DNA of 64,000 nt from Prauserella_A oleivorans (GCF_042685745.1 NZ_JBHUNT010000001.1:372001-436000), one strand, 5' to 3'; positions 41,564-50,284 are shown, counted from the stretch's first letter. A program made the numbers and translations. Notes: generated by a model from the letters alone, not told the origin.

Positions 41564-42304
41564 ATGAACAGCCTGGGGAGCAAGGCTCATACCACTGCGG
41601 CGGCACGTACCAGGACGTGGACCATCGCCGCGGGCGCCTCGCTCGGCTGGGCGTTCTTCACGCTGGTCATCCTGCACGTGGTGAGTTCGTTCGACCCGCT
41701 GGCCGACCCGCTGAGCCGGTACGCGTTCAGCGACCAGGGCAGCGGAATGCTGGAAGCCGGCTTGCTCTCGGTCGCGGTCGGCGTGATCGCCGTCCGCGGC
41801 GCCCTCGTGGCGTCCGGGCTGGCGTTCACCCGGACCGCGTCGGTTCTCGTCTACGCGACCGCGGGCGGACTCGTCAGCGCCGCGCTGTTCCCGGCGACGT
41901 TCACGCCGGAGATCGACCCGGTGAGCGGGCGGATCCACCAGTACGGAAGCCTCATCGCCTTCCTCAGCCTGCCGGCGATCGCGTTCGCGCTGCTCGACAG
42001 CCTGCGCGAGGTGCCTGCGCTCGCGGGCACGCGAATCGTGGTGGTGCGGCTGCTGCAGGTCGGTGTGGTGACGCTCGGGCTGTTCGGCGTCAGCTACATC
42101 GCCGACGCGCTCGCGTTCACGCCGGTGTTCGCGGCTGTCGAGACGCTGCTGCCGGTTGGGTTCACCCAGCGAATCGTGTTCGCCGTGGACTTCGCTCTCC
42201 TGGTCACACTCCTGGTGGCGGCCACGCGGTGCGCGCGGGCGACGGAGTCACCGGACGCGTTCGGCTCGGTCGGCGACCCGCAGCGAGGCATGCACAAGGG
42301 GTAA
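41564..42304 (+). CDS. DUF998 family membrane protein
   Basis: A 246-residue membrane protein with six hydrophobic helices, first near residues 20-45. It shows the family segment Asp-Pro-Leu-Ser-Arg-Tyr-Ala after helix 1 and Phe-Pro-Ala-Thr near residue 105. The function is unknown. ATG 41564 is preferred over a GTG/ACG context further upstream. It is a single gene between the phosphatase and the next small gene. Confidence 0.83.
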   Translation: MNSLGSKAHTTAAARTRTWTIAAGASLGWAFFTLVILHVVSSFDPLADPLSRYAFSDQGSGMLEAGLLSVAVGVIAVRGALVASGLAFTRTASVLVYATAGGLVSAALFPATFTPEIDPVSGRIHQYGSLIAFLSLPAIAFALLDSLREVPALAGTRIVVVRLLQVGVVTLGLFGVSYIADALAFTPVFAAVETLLPVGFTQRIVFAVDFALLVTLLVAATRCARATESPDAFGSVGDPQRGMHKG

Positions 42305-42358
42305 CCCGGGCGCGGCCATGAGTAGCGATCACCGGCTCACCGTGTGCATCATCGAGGT

Positions 42359-42781
42359 GTGAGCTGGTTGGATGCGGCTACGGACCGCTCGGCGAAGCGC
42401 TGGCTGAGCAGGCTCGGCGACGACCTGCGCAGCGGCTGGCGTGCGCTCGCCCAGCCCGTGCTCAGACAGCACTTCGACCAGCACCTCGAGCAGGTCACCG
42501 AACACATCCGGGACCAGGAGGCACTGGTCGAACGAGCTGTCCCCGTGACGCCGCTCGTGCTGATCGCCGGCCACGCGTTCGACGTGCGCCGGCAGGCCCT
42601 GCGCGAAGGCTGGCAGCCGCCGAGGTCGGAGTCGGACTGGACCCCCGACGAGTGGTTCGGACTCCGGCTGCTCGCGTGCTATGAACTGGCCTCACGCGAG
42701 CCGCACGGGCCGAAGCCACCCCGGCGTCAGAGCGACTGGTCCTCGATCGTAGGGCTGATCCGCGGGTCGCGACCGGGCTGA
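42359..42781 (+). CDS. Hypothetical protein, possibly DUF6401-like
   Basis: A 140-residue soluble protein. Residues 3-70 (Trp-Leu-Asp-Ala-Ala-Thr-Asp-Arg-Ser-Ala-Lys-Arg-Trp-Leu, then His-Phe-Asp-Gln-His) resemble, from memory, an actinobacterial family of small helical proteins seen near natural-product genes. This is a weak match. The C-terminal part has Trp-Gln-Pro-Pro and Trp-Phe-Gly-Leu-Arg-Leu-Leu-Ala-Cys. The 3' end overlaps the convergent membrane-protein gene by 55 bases. Start choice between GTGs at 42344 and 42359 is uncertain. Confidence 0.6.
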   Translation: MSWLDAATDRSAKRWLSRLGDDLRSGWRALAQPVLRQHFDQHLEQVTEHIRDQEALVERAVPVTPLVLIAGHAFDVRRQALREGWQPPRSESDWTPDEWFGLRLLACYELASREPHGPKPPRRQSDWSSIVGLIRGSRPG

Positions 42782-43212
42782 CCCGGCACGGGCGCGACCA
42801 CGGGCCCACGCTGAAGCTCGGAGTTCGTGGGCGTCCGCGACGGCGGTCCGGCCGGCGCCGCGGGCTTGCTCAGGCTTTCCTCGACCATCTTGGTGTCGTG
42901 CATGTTGGAGAGCACGGCCATGGTCACCGCGTGCACCAACGCCAACAGAAGCAGCAGCACACCGAGGTTTCCGACGAGCGCCCGCAGACCATCCCCGCCG
43001 AAGCCGACGTCGAGCACGGACAGCAAAGCGAGGAAGCCGAACATCACGAGGTGGAAGAGCACGGTGACGAGCCGCGTCTGCGACCCTGCGGTGTTCATGT
43101 CGGCGTCCACATCGGACAGGTACCGTTTCCCGCTGTGGTATAGGATTTGGCCATCCACCACGATCATCAGCACGCCTAGACCGAGGAACGCCAGGTAAGC
43201 GTCGTTAGGCAC
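42727..43212 (-). CDS. Hypothetical membrane protein
   Basis: A 161-residue protein with three hydrophobic segments (about residues 4-22, 48-70 and 78-100) and a Pro-rich cytosolic or extracellular tail (Pro-Ala-Ala-Pro-Ala-Gly-Pro-Pro). GTG 43212 has an AAAGGAG ribosome site at good distance, which settles the start; a longer same-frame reading upstream is not supported. No known family was recognised. Confidence 0.78.
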   Translation of the reverse strand: MPNDAYLAFLGLGVLMIVVDGQILYHSGKRYLSDVDADMNTAGSQTRLVTVLFHLVMFGFLALLSVLDVGFGGDGLRALVGNLGVLLLLLALVHAVTMAVLSNMHDTKMVEESLSKPAAPAGPPSRTPTNSELQRGPVVAPVPGQPGRDPRISPTIEDQSL

Positions 43213-43355
43213 CTCAGACTCCTTTCTGCGTGACACGGGGCCACGCAGCGTGGGTACCCGGTCACCGGTGCCGGAAACAGAACGTGTAGCCCGAACGTTT
43301 AAGGGGTAACTGCACCAGCACGCAGCCCGTGACTCTCGATGCTTGGGGAGAAATC

Positions 43356-43562
43356 GTGAACGCATACAGCCCGACCGCACCGACGCAGAACCCTCAGCCC
43401 GCGCTGCCTCGCACGGAGGAGCCGGACGCCGAACAGCGCCGCCGAGCAGTCCGGGCGATCGCGTCGGCGGCCCACGACGCCGCGGACTGCGCGACTCTGC
43501 TCGAGGCCCTGGGACTGAATCCGGAAGAGGGCAGGCAGATCCCGGCTCAGCGCGACAAGTGA
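43356..43562 (+). CDS. Small conserved-type hypothetical protein upstream of P450
   Basis: A 68-residue protein. The N-terminus is Pro/Thr-rich and disordered. The C-terminal helix pair reads Arg-Arg-Arg-Ala-Val-Arg-Ala-Ile-Ala-Ser-Ala-Ala-His-Asp-Ala-Ala-Asp-Cys, then Leu-Leu-Glu-Ala-Leu-Gly-Leu-Asn-Pro-Glu. GTG 43356 is preceded by GGGGAG. It ends 7 bases before the P450 start, so they form an operon. Function unknown. Confidence 0.68.
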   Translation: MNAYSPTAPTQNPQPALPRTEEPDAEQRRRAVRAIASAAHDAADCATLLEALGLNPEEGRQIPAQRDK

Positions 43563-43569
43563 CAGCACC

Positions 43570-44874
43570 GTGACCAGACGCGCGACGGTCGCGGATACCG
43601 TCCGGGTCGCCGCCGGAGTGGTGCTGCCGACGTTGGCGGGCGGCGTGATCAAGCGCCGCCCGCGCGTGCTTGCGATGGCCGAGCGGCTCCAGCTGGACCG
43701 GTCGGCCATCGGTGTGCTGCGTGGTCTGCACGCGCGCTACGGCGCCGGGCCGCTCGTGCTGCGGGTACCGAAGCGGTCGTTCGCGATCGTGCTCGACCCG
43801 GGCGACGTCGAGCGCGTCCTCGACCACACGCCCGCGCCGTTCCACCCGGCGACGTACGAGAAGCGTGCCGCGCTGAACCACTTCCAGCCGCGCGCGGTGC
43901 TGTCGACGCGCAGCCCCGAGCGGCAACCGCGTCGCGAGTACAACGAGATCGTGCTCGAGTCGGCGCACCAATTGCACTCACTCGCCGCCCCGGCGCACGT
44001 CGTCGTGGAGGAGGAGACCAAGCAACTCCTGGACGGCGTCACCGAACTCGACTGGGACACCTTCAACATCACCTGGTGGCGGATCGTGCGCCGCATCGTG
44101 CTCGGTGACGGCGCCCGCGATGACGACGAGGTGACCGATCGGCTCGCGCAGCTCCGCCTCCGCGCGAACTGGGCGTACCTGCGGCCCAAGTCGAGACGCC
44201 GGCGGGAGGCGTTTCGCCGCACGCTGGACGAGTTGCTCGACCGTGCCGAGAGCGGCAGCCTCGCCGCTAAGATCGCGGCCACCCCGGCTGAGCCGGGCGT
44301 CGACCCGCACGGCCAGGTGCCGCATTGGCTCTTCGCCTTCGACGCGGCCGGTATGGCGACCATGCGCACGCTGGCGTTGCTGGCCACCCACCCACGGCAG
44401 AACGCCCAGGCGCGGGAGGATCTCGACGACCCGGCGCTGCCCTACCTGCGGGCCTGTGTCACGGACGCGGTCCGGCTCTGGCCGACGACACCGGCGTTGC
44501 TGCGGGAAAGCACCACGGCGACGTCCTGGCGCGGGGACCAGCTACCACCCGACACGACGTTCCTGGTGTTCGCGCCGTACTTCCACCGGGATCCTGAGTC
44601 GGTGCCGTTCGCGGACCGGTTCGAGCCCGAGGCCTGGCTGGACGGCCGGGCGTCCCACTACCCCGCCCTGGTGCCGTTCAGCGACGGGCCGGGCCGTTGC
44701 CCGGGAGAGAACCTCGTCCTGTTCGTCACCAGTACGATGCTCGCCCAGTTGCTGCGCCGGGGCGAGTACCGCCTGCTCGCGCCACGAACACTGAGCCCGC
44801 AGCGACCGCTACCGGCGACGCTCGATCACTTCGGCCTCCGATTCGCCTACGAGGCGCGGAGCAGCTCCTCGTAG
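43570..44874 (+). CDS. Cytochrome P450 with non-canonical I- and K-helices
   Basis: A 434-residue P450. The heme loop Phe-Ser-Asp-Gly-Pro-Gly-Arg-Cys-Pro-Gly-Glu-Asn places the thiolate Cys near residue 377. The K-helix near 298 reads Asp-Ala-Val-Arg-Leu-Trp-Pro, with Asp for the near-invariant Glu of ExxR. The I-helix near 260 reads Ala-Ala-Gly-Met-Ala-Thr-Met, lacking the acid of the acid-alcohol pair. No ferredoxin or reductase gene is adjacent. The substrate is unknown. The 3' end overlaps the Cys-rich small gene by 28 bases. Confidence 0.9.
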   Translation: MTRRATVADTVRVAAGVVLPTLAGGVIKRRPRVLAMAERLQLDRSAIGVLRGLHARYGAGPLVLRVPKRSFAIVLDPGDVERVLDHTPAPFHPATYEKRAALNHFQPRAVLSTRSPERQPRREYNEIVLESAHQLHSLAAPAHVVVEEETKQLLDGVTELDWDTFNITWWRIVRRIVLGDGARDDDEVTDRLAQLRLRANWAYLRPKSRRRREAFRRTLDELLDRAESGSLAAKIAATPAEPGVDPHGQVPHWLFAFDAAGMATMRTLALLATHPRQNAQAREDLDDPALPYLRACVTDAVRLWPTTPALLRESTTATSWRGDQLPPDTTFLVFAPYFHRDPESVPFADRFEPEAWLDGRASHYPALVPFSDGPGRCPGENLVLFVTSTMLAQLLRRGEYRLLAPRTLSPQRPLPATLDHFGLRFAYEARSSSS

Positions 44875-45053
44875 TACACGGGCTCGGTGCACCCGCAGCC
44901 GCCGTCGACCGACTCGCACTCGATCACCAGCGAGTGCCGCACGATCTCGAATTCGGTGCAGCCGTCGTCGGTGCACTCCACGACGCCGGAGACGTGCTGC
45001 ACCAGCGTGCCGTGGCAGTGGTCGAGGCCGGTTTCGCAGCTCTGGCAGGTCAT
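44847..45053 (-). CDS. Small Cys-rich protein
   Basis: A 68-residue protein with eight cysteines in spaced pairs: Cys-Gln-Ser-Cys and a later Cys in the first 15 residues, Cys...Cys near 26-31, and Cys-x6-Cys-x-Cys near 46-54. It also has several acidic residues. It looks like a small metal-binding or redox protein. The ATG at 45053 is chosen. Convergent with, and overlapping, the P450 end. The family was not recognised. Confidence 0.7.
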   Translation of the reverse strand: MTCQSCETGLDHCHGTLVQHVSGVVECTDDGCTEFEIVRHSLVIECESVDGGCGCTEPVYYEELLRAS

Positions 45054-45231
45054 GGACCCTTGGTACCACCGCTCTGCGACGAAATCCGTCCGACACGCCC
45101 GCGAGCGCATACCGGCTGGCGGCGACGTGCGTCACCCGACCGGGTGTCCCGCACGGAGGGCAGCCGATGCTCCGCGGGCCGGCGCGCTGCGCGCGGGAGC
45201 CCAATGCCCTGAGGCCCACCGGATCCCCTGA

Positions 45232-45289
45232 ATCGGAGGCCGACGCTCACCGACGGGTCCCGGATCCGAGGCCGACGCCCACCGACGGG
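45232..45289. repeat. Two direct 26-bp repeats in an otherwise empty gap
   Basis: 45232-45257 and 45264-45289 match at 24 of 26 bases (core GAGGCCGACG and CACCGACGGG). They lie in the 364-base gap 45054-45417, in which no gene is seen. Confidence 0.7.
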
Positions 45290-45417
45290 GTGACCGGTGG
45301 CGGGGCACGGGTCCCACCCAAGCTGCGCGAGCGGTCCGACATCGCCGCGGGACGCCCACGGGAACGGCAGGCCGGGTCGCGTGACCACTCAACCTGCGCG
45401 AGCCGGCCCGTGCGGCG

Positions 45418-46266
45418 TCACGCTCCCTTCGCCGACTTCCTCGTGCCCTTCTTCGCAGTCGATGGCTTGCGTGACTTCGCCGGCTCCCGGGACTTCTTCG
45501 CAGCCGTCACGCTCGCCTCGAGCGCCGCCATGAGATCGGTGACCTCGGTCTCCGCCGCTGCCGAAGGCACCGCGGTGGTCTCCTTCCCGGCGATCTTCGA
45601 CTCAATCAGTGCCAGCAACGCCTCGCGGTAGCTGTCCTGGTACTTCTCGGGCTCGAAGACGCTGTCCGACAGCGAGTCGATGAGCGACGCGGCCATCGTC
45701 ATCTCCTGCGGCCGGATCTGCGGGGGGTCCTCCCTCAGGAACGGGAAGTCGGGCTGGCGGACCTCGTCGGGCCACAGCATCGTCGTGAGCACCATGACAT
45801 CGGACAGCACCCGGAGGACCGCGAGCGACTCCCGCTGCCGGATGGCGACCTTGGCGATCGCGACCTGACCGGACTTCTGCAACGCGTCGCGCAGGAGGAC
45901 GTACGGCTTGAGCGCGGGCTTTTGCGGCTCGAGGTAGTAGCTCTTGTCGTAGTAGATGGGATCGATGGCCTCGAGTGGGACGAACTCCTGCACATCGATG
46001 GTGCGCGACGTGGACAACGGCAACTCGGCGAGCTCCTTGTCCGTGAGCACGACCATCCCGCCGTCGGAAAGCTCGTAACCCTTGGCGATGTCCGCGTACG
46101 GCACTTCCTCGCCGTCGACGGTGCAGAACCTCTTGTACTGGATACGCCCGCCATCGGCCTCGTGCACTTGGCGCAACGAGACGTTCTTGCTCTCGGTAGC
46201 CGCGTAGAGGTGAATCGGGATCGTGACGAGCCCGAACGACACCGCACCCTTCCACATGACGCGCAT
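45418..46266 (-). CDS. ku: Non-homologous end-joining protein Ku
   Basis: A 282-residue bacterial Ku that binds DNA ends as a homodimer and recruits LigD. It starts Met-Arg-Val-Met-Trp-Lys-Gly-Ala-Val-Ser-Phe-Gly-Leu-Val, the family signature, has the Ku core to about residue 250, and ends in a Lys/Arg/Ser-rich tail (Lys-Lys-Gly-Thr-Arg-Lys-Ser-Ala-Lys). Such basic tails help Ku slide along DNA. No ligD lies in the window. Confidence 0.96.
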   Translation of the reverse strand: MRVMWKGAVSFGLVTIPIHLYAATESKNVSLRQVHEADGGRIQYKRFCTVDGEEVPYADIAKGYELSDGGMVVLTDKELAELPLSTSRTIDVQEFVPLEAIDPIYYDKSYYLEPQKPALKPYVLLRDALQKSGQVAIAKVAIRQRESLAVLRVLSDVMVLTTMLWPDEVRQPDFPFLREDPPQIRPQEMTMAASLIDSLSDSVFEPEKYQDSYREALLALIESKIAGKETTAVPSAAAETEVTDLMAALEASVTAAKKSREPAKSRKPSTAKKGTRKSAKGA

Positions 46267-46305
46267 GGGAGGAAAGGTACGCGTTTTTGCAGCTCAGCGA
46301 CACTG

Positions 46306-46902
46306 TTACCGCCCTGACCGACGGTTGATGGCGTCCTGCCGCACCCGCTCGGTGTGCGTGGTGAGGTCGTCGACCTGCTCGGCCAGCTCGGGATGCGTGT
46401 CCTTGAGATGCGGGCCGGCACCCGCCAGCGGCTGCAGCAGAATCGCCGGATCGTCGTCGCCGAGAGCGCGCTGGACCTGGTCGATGTGGTGCCGGGCCGG
46501 CTTGCTCGTTCCCTCGGCCGCGCTGACCATGGCCGCGAGCCTGCGCACGGTCGCCGAATTTTCGCGTGCCCACGCCGTGACGGCCCGCTCGGCAGCGCGG
46601 CGGTCTCGCTCCGCCTGGACGCGACCGTCGGCCGTCAAGCCCTCCGGTGCCCCTTCGGACTTCCGCAGCCGCAGATAGCGCCGCTCGGCGGCCTGTCTGC
46701 TCGCCACGCCCAACGCCGGCGCGAGGTCGGCCCAGCTGGCTCCGAGCTCGCGCGCGATGGCGATGAGCTGTGGCTCCCAGCCCGCAAGGTCCTCCCTCAG
46801 TTCGCGGAGCAACACGAGGGCGGCCAGTACCTGGTCGCCCTCCAGGTCTTCGCCCGCCGCGGCCCGCTCGACGACCTCTCGCAGTTTCTCGTATCGATGC
46901 AC
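46306..46902 (-). CDS. HSP18-type transcriptional regulator
   Basis: A 198-residue protein with a central single HTH (Ala-Ser-Trp-Ala-Asp-Leu-Ala-Pro-Ala-Leu-Gly-Val-Ala-Ser-Arg-Gln-Ala-Ala-Glu-Arg-Arg) flanked by helices. Similar actinobacterial proteins next to Hsp20 genes are annotated as HSP18 regulators. It is divergent from the Hsp20 gene. GTG 46902 is chosen because the same-frame extension upstream is Arg/Cys-rich and lies in the operator region. Repression of hsp20 in the absence of stress is inferred. Confidence 0.78.
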   Translation of the reverse strand: MHRYEKLREVVERAAAGEDLEGDQVLAALVLLRELREDLAGWEPQLIAIARELGASWADLAPALGVASRQAAERRYLRLRKSEGAPEGLTADGRVQAERDRRAAERAVTAWARENSATVRRLAAMVSAAEGTSKPARHHIDQVQRALGDDDPAILLQPLAGAGPHLKDTHPELAEQVDDLTTHTERVRQDAINRRSGR

Positions 46903-46914
46903 AACGTCATCATG

Positions 46915-46952
46915 CCGACGACATGATCTCTTGTCAACGGACCGACGACATG
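46915..46952. promoter_or_regulatory. Direct repeats between the HSP18 regulator and Hsp20
   Basis: CCGACGACATG occurs at 46915-46925 and 46942-46952, a 27-base period, in the 153-base divergent promoter. The first copy also lies in a dyad (TCATG-N7-CATGA). These are candidate binding sites for the adjacent regulator. Confidence 0.55.
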
Positions 46953-47055
46953 CTACAAATGTGACGTGCGCCGGAGACGCCCCGGCGCCCACACCGCGCA
47001 AACAGCACGAATCCAGAGGACAAGCATCGAAAGACAGCTAGGAGGTGGAAACGTG

Positions 47056-47496
47056 ATGTTGATGCGCACCGACCCGTTCCGGGAGATGGACCGGCTGGCA
47101 CAGCAGGTCTTCGGCAACACCCCCGGCACGTGGTCCCGCCCCACGGCGATGCCGATGGACGCCTACCGCGCGGGCGACGAGTTCGTGGTGTGCTTCGACC
47201 TTCCCGGTGTTTCGCCTGACGCGATCGAGCTCGACGTCGAGCGCAACGTACTGACGGTCAAGGCCGAACGTCGTCCGATGCGCCAGGACGAGGGCGTGGA
47301 GATGCAGGTCTCCGAGCGTCCGCTCGGCGTGTTCTCGCGGCAGCTGTTCCTGAGTGACAGCCTCGACACGGAGCACATCAAGGCCTCATACGAGTCCGGC
47401 GTGCTCATGCTGCGCATCCCGGTCGCCGAACAGGCCAAGCCTCGCAAGATCACCATCGAGAGTGGCGATACCGGACGAAAGGAGATCAACGCCTGA
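47056..47496 (+). CDS. Hsp20/alpha-crystallin small heat-shock protein
   Basis: A 146-residue small heat-shock protein, an ATP-independent holdase. The alpha-crystallin domain covers about residues 35-130, with Phe-Asp-Leu-Pro-Gly-Val near 47, Glu-Arg-Pro-Leu-Gly-Val-Phe-Ser-Arg near 93, and Gly-Val-Leu-Met-Leu-Arg-Ile-Pro-Val near 120. A strong AGGAGGTG lies upstream. GTG 47053 or ATG 47056 are both well spaced; ATG is preferred. A hairpin terminator follows at 47539. Confidence 0.93.
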   Translation: MLMRTDPFREMDRLAQQVFGNTPGTWSRPTAMPMDAYRAGDEFVVCFDLPGVSPDAIELDVERNVLTVKAERRPMRQDEGVEMQVSERPLGVFSRQLFLSDSLDTEHIKASYESGVLMLRIPVAEQAKPRKITIESGDTGRKEINA

Positions 47497-47538
47497 CGAC
47501 TGAACACTCCCCCGGCTTCCTGCTTCCCTCGATGAAGT

Positions 47539-47569
47539 GGCTCCGGCTGGGGCCCGCCCGGCCGGAGCC
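47539..47569 (+). terminator. Hairpin terminator after hsp20
   Basis: GGCTCCGGC and GCCGGAGCC form a perfect 9-base stem, extendable past one mismatch, 43 bases after the hsp20 stop. There is no T-tract, as is usual in this group. Confidence 0.62.
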
Positions 47570-47678
47570 GTTCGCTGTGCGGCACCACCCGGATCAGGGT
47601 TGACTACTTCCCATAGGACGGATGTACCGTTTCTCTCAACGGTATTTTGATTCCGCGTAGCGAAAAGGGTGGGCGACG

Positions 47679-49130
47679 ATGCTCGACGTGGCCGTGCGCG
47701 AAGCCCTGGCCGCCGCCGTCGGTGCGCAAAACGTCATCTCCGATCCGGTGAAGTTGCGCAGCTACGAGTGCGACGGGCTGACGGGCATTCGCCAGATCCC
47801 CGGACTGGTCGTGCTTCCCCACGACACGGACGAGGTCGCTGCGGCGGTGCGGGTCTGCCACGAGCATCGAGTGCCCTTCGTCGCCCGGGGCGCGGGGACC
47901 GGACTCTCGGGCGGTGCCATGCCGGTGGCCGACGGCGTGGTCATCTCCCTGCAGCGGCTGCGCCGGGTGCTGGAAGTGGATCCGCTCGATCGCCGGGCGG
48001 TGCTGCAACCGGGTGTCACGAACATCGACATCACCAAGGCCGCCGCGCCGTACGGGCTGTACTACGCACCGGACCCTTCGAGTCAGCAGGTGTGCACCAT
48101 CGGCGGCAACGTGGCCGAGAACTCCGGCGGAGCGCACTGCCTGAAGTACGGCTTCACCACCAACCACGTGCTGTCGGTGACCGTGGTGCTGGCCGACGGT
48201 GAGGTGGTGACGCTCGGCGGCGACACCGGGGAACAGCTGGGACCGGATCTGCGTGGCGTCTTCATCGGGTCCGAAGGCACCCTCGGGATCGCGTGCGAGG
48301 TCACCGTGCGCCTGCTCCGGGTGCCGGAGACCGTCCGGACCCTGCTGGCCGACTTCCCCTCGGTCACGGCGGCAGGCGAAGTGGTGAGCGACATCGTCGC
48401 CGCCGGCATCGTGCCTGCTGCCGTGGAGATGATGGACAACCTAGCGATCCAGGCAGCGGAGAAAGCGGTGGGCGCGGGGTACACGCTCACCACGCCGGCG
48501 GCGCTCGTCGTCGAACTGGACGGACCGGCGGCCGAATGCGCCGCGCAGTTCGAGCAGGTCAAGGAGATCTGCGACCGGCACGGATGCACCCGGCTCCACA
48601 TCGCGGGGGATACCGCCGAGCGCGCCCGCATCTGGATGGGACGCAAGGCGGCCTTCGCGGCGGTCGGCCGGATCAGCCCGGACTACATCGTGCAGGACGG
48701 TGTGGTCCCGCGGACCAGGCTGGCCGAGGTGCTGGGCCGCATCGAGGAGATGGGCCAGGAGGCAGGACTGCGCGTCGCGAACGTCTTCCACGCGGGCGAT
48801 GGCAACCTACACCCCCTCGTCCTCTTCGACGACGACGCCGGGGAGCTGGAACGCGCGGAACAACTGTCGAAGGACATCGCCGAGCTCTGTGTGGAACTGG
48901 GCGGCTCGCTGTCCGGCGAACACGGGATCGGCACCGACAAGGCCTGCTCGATGCCGCGAATGTTCGGCATCGACGATTTGTCGACCATGGACCGGGTGCG
49001 CTCGGCGTTCGACCCGGACCGGCTGTGCAACCCGGGCAAGCTGCTGCCCACGCCGCGGCTGTGCGGTGAACGTCCCGGCCGATACCGGCCGCACCCGTTG
49101 GAGGAGGCGGGAGTGATCGAACGGCTATGA
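47679..49130 (+). CDS. glcD: Glycolate oxidase subunit GlcD (FAD-linked oxidase)
   Basis: A 483-residue FAD oxidase oxidising glycolate or D-lactate. The PCMH FAD domain has Gly-Ala-Gly-Thr-Gly-Leu-Ser-Gly-Gly-Ala near residue 72 and Gly-Gly-Asn-Val-Ala-Glu-Asn-Ser-Gly-Gly near 145. The C-terminal domain has the His pair in Val-Phe-His-Ala-Gly-Asp-Gly-Asn near 370 and Gly-Glu-His-Gly-Ile-Gly-Thr-Asp near 410. It is the first gene of a three-gene operon, ATGA overlap with glcE. Electrons should pass to GlcF clusters and on to quinone. Confidence 0.93.
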   Translation: MLDVAVREALAAAVGAQNVISDPVKLRSYECDGLTGIRQIPGLVVLPHDTDEVAAAVRVCHEHRVPFVARGAGTGLSGGAMPVADGVVISLQRLRRVLEVDPLDRRAVLQPGVTNIDITKAAAPYGLYYAPDPSSQQVCTIGGNVAENSGGAHCLKYGFTTNHVLSVTVVLADGEVVTLGGDTGEQLGPDLRGVFIGSEGTLGIACEVTVRLLRVPETVRTLLADFPSVTAAGEVVSDIVAAGIVPAAVEMMDNLAIQAAEKAVGAGYTLTTPAALVVELDGPAAECAAQFEQVKEICDRHGCTRLHIAGDTAERARIWMGRKAAFAAVGRISPDYIVQDGVVPRTRLAEVLGRIEEMGQEAGLRVANVFHAGDGNLHPLVLFDDDAGELERAEQLSKDIAELCVELGGSLSGEHGIGTDKACSMPRMFGIDDLSTMDRVRSAFDPDRLCNPGKLLPTPRLCGERPGRYRPHPLEEAGVIERL

Positions 49131-50284
49131 CAGCCACCATGCTCGCGCCGACCGACCTGCGCGGTGCGCACGAGGCACTCGCCGACACCGACGGCACGGT
49201 CCAGATCCAGGGCGCGACAACAGCACGACAGTGGGCCGGCGCGCCCGAACCCGCCGAGACCGTCATCGACACGAGCCGGATGACGGGGGTGCTCGCGTAC
49301 AACCCGGCAGACATGACGGTCGCGGTCCGTGCGGGTACTCCGCTGCGCGAGCTGCAGGCGGAACTCGCTCGGAACGGTCAGCGCCTCGCCTTCGACTCGG
49401 CCCGCGCCGGCCAGGGCGCGACCGTCGGCGGACTCGTCGCGACAGCCGACTCCGGACCGCTCGCCCTGGCCTACGGTTCGATGCGGGACCTGGTGATCGG
49501 CGCGACCGTCGTGCTCGCCGACGGCACCGTGGCGCGCACGGGCGGGCACGTCATCAAGAACGTCGCCGGATACGACCTCGCGAAGTTGATGCACGGCTCG
49601 TACGGAGCGTTCGGTCTGCTGGCCGAGGTGGTGCTGCGGCTGCACCCGCTGCCGTCCGCGACGCGCACCGTCTCCCTCGACTGCCCGCTCGCGACGGCCG
49701 TCGAGCGGGCGACGGCGGTGCTGGCCGAGGCACTCGAACCCGTCTGTCTGGAATGGACGGACGGAACGCTGCTCGTTCGGCTCGAAGGCACCCCCGAAGG
49801 CACCGACGACCGTGCCAAGCAGCTGGCTCGGCTGATCGGGGGCGCCGTCCTGTCCGACGACGACGCGGACGCCGCGTGGGTACAGCACGCCGACCTCGTC
49901 GGCAAGGCGGTCGTCCGGGTCGGCTGCCGTCCCAGCAGGCTTCCCGTCGTCCTGGAGCAGTGCCGCGGCATCGCCGTGGCCGGGCTCGGTACGGGAGTCG
50001 GGACGCTGATCGTCCCAGCGAGCGAGGTCGACCACGTGCACGACACGGTCACCGCGGCGGGTGGCACGTCGGTGACCCGGCAGCGGCCGGAAGTCGATGC
50101 GCGCGCGTGGGGTCAGCGCCCGTCGGCGCTGCGCGTGCTCCGGGCGGTGAAGCAGGAACTCGACCCGCAGGGCCGGCTCTGCCCGGGACGGTTCGAGGCA
50201 TGGTTCGACGACAAGGGCGACAAGGACGACGAGGGCGACCAGGGCCGCGAGCCCGGCCGACACGACAAGGAGGAGCACCCGTGA
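49127..50284 (+). CDS. glcE: Glycolate oxidase subunit GlcE (FAD-binding)
   Basis: A 385-residue second FAD subunit. It shows Gly-Ala-Thr-Val-Gly-Gly-Leu-Val-Ala-Thr near residue 100, Gly-Gly-His-Val-Ile-Lys-Asn-Val-Ala-Gly-Tyr-Asp near 140, and a C-terminal Cys/Arg-Phe terminus of the GlcE type (Leu-Cys-Pro-Gly-Arg-Phe). An unusually long Asp/Lys/Glu-rich tail (about 25 residues) follows. Start and stop overlap its neighbours by four bases each. Confidence 0.9.
   Translation: MTATMLAPTDLRGAHEALADTDGTVQIQGATTARQWAGAPEPAETVIDTSRMTGVLAYNPADMTVAVRAGTPLRELQAELARNGQRLAFDSARAGQGATVGGLVATADSGPLALAYGSMRDLVIGATVVLADGTVARTGGHVIKNVAGYDLAKLMHGSYGAFGLLAEVVLRLHPLPSATRTVSLDCPLATAVERATAVLAEALEPVCLEWTDGTLLVRLEGTPEGTDDRAKQLARLIGGAVLSDDDADAAWVQHADLVGKAVVRVGCRPSRLPVVLEQCRGIAVAGLGTGVGTLIVPASEVDHVHDTVTAAGGTSVTRQRPEVDARAWGQRPSALRVLRAVKQELDPQGRLCPGRFEAWFDDKGDKDDEGDQGREPGRHDKEEHP

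Noticed and set aside
42359..43562. Toxin-antitoxin pair among the small genes
   Set aside because: Directions and spacing do not fit (convergent, then separate), and no known toxin fold is visible.
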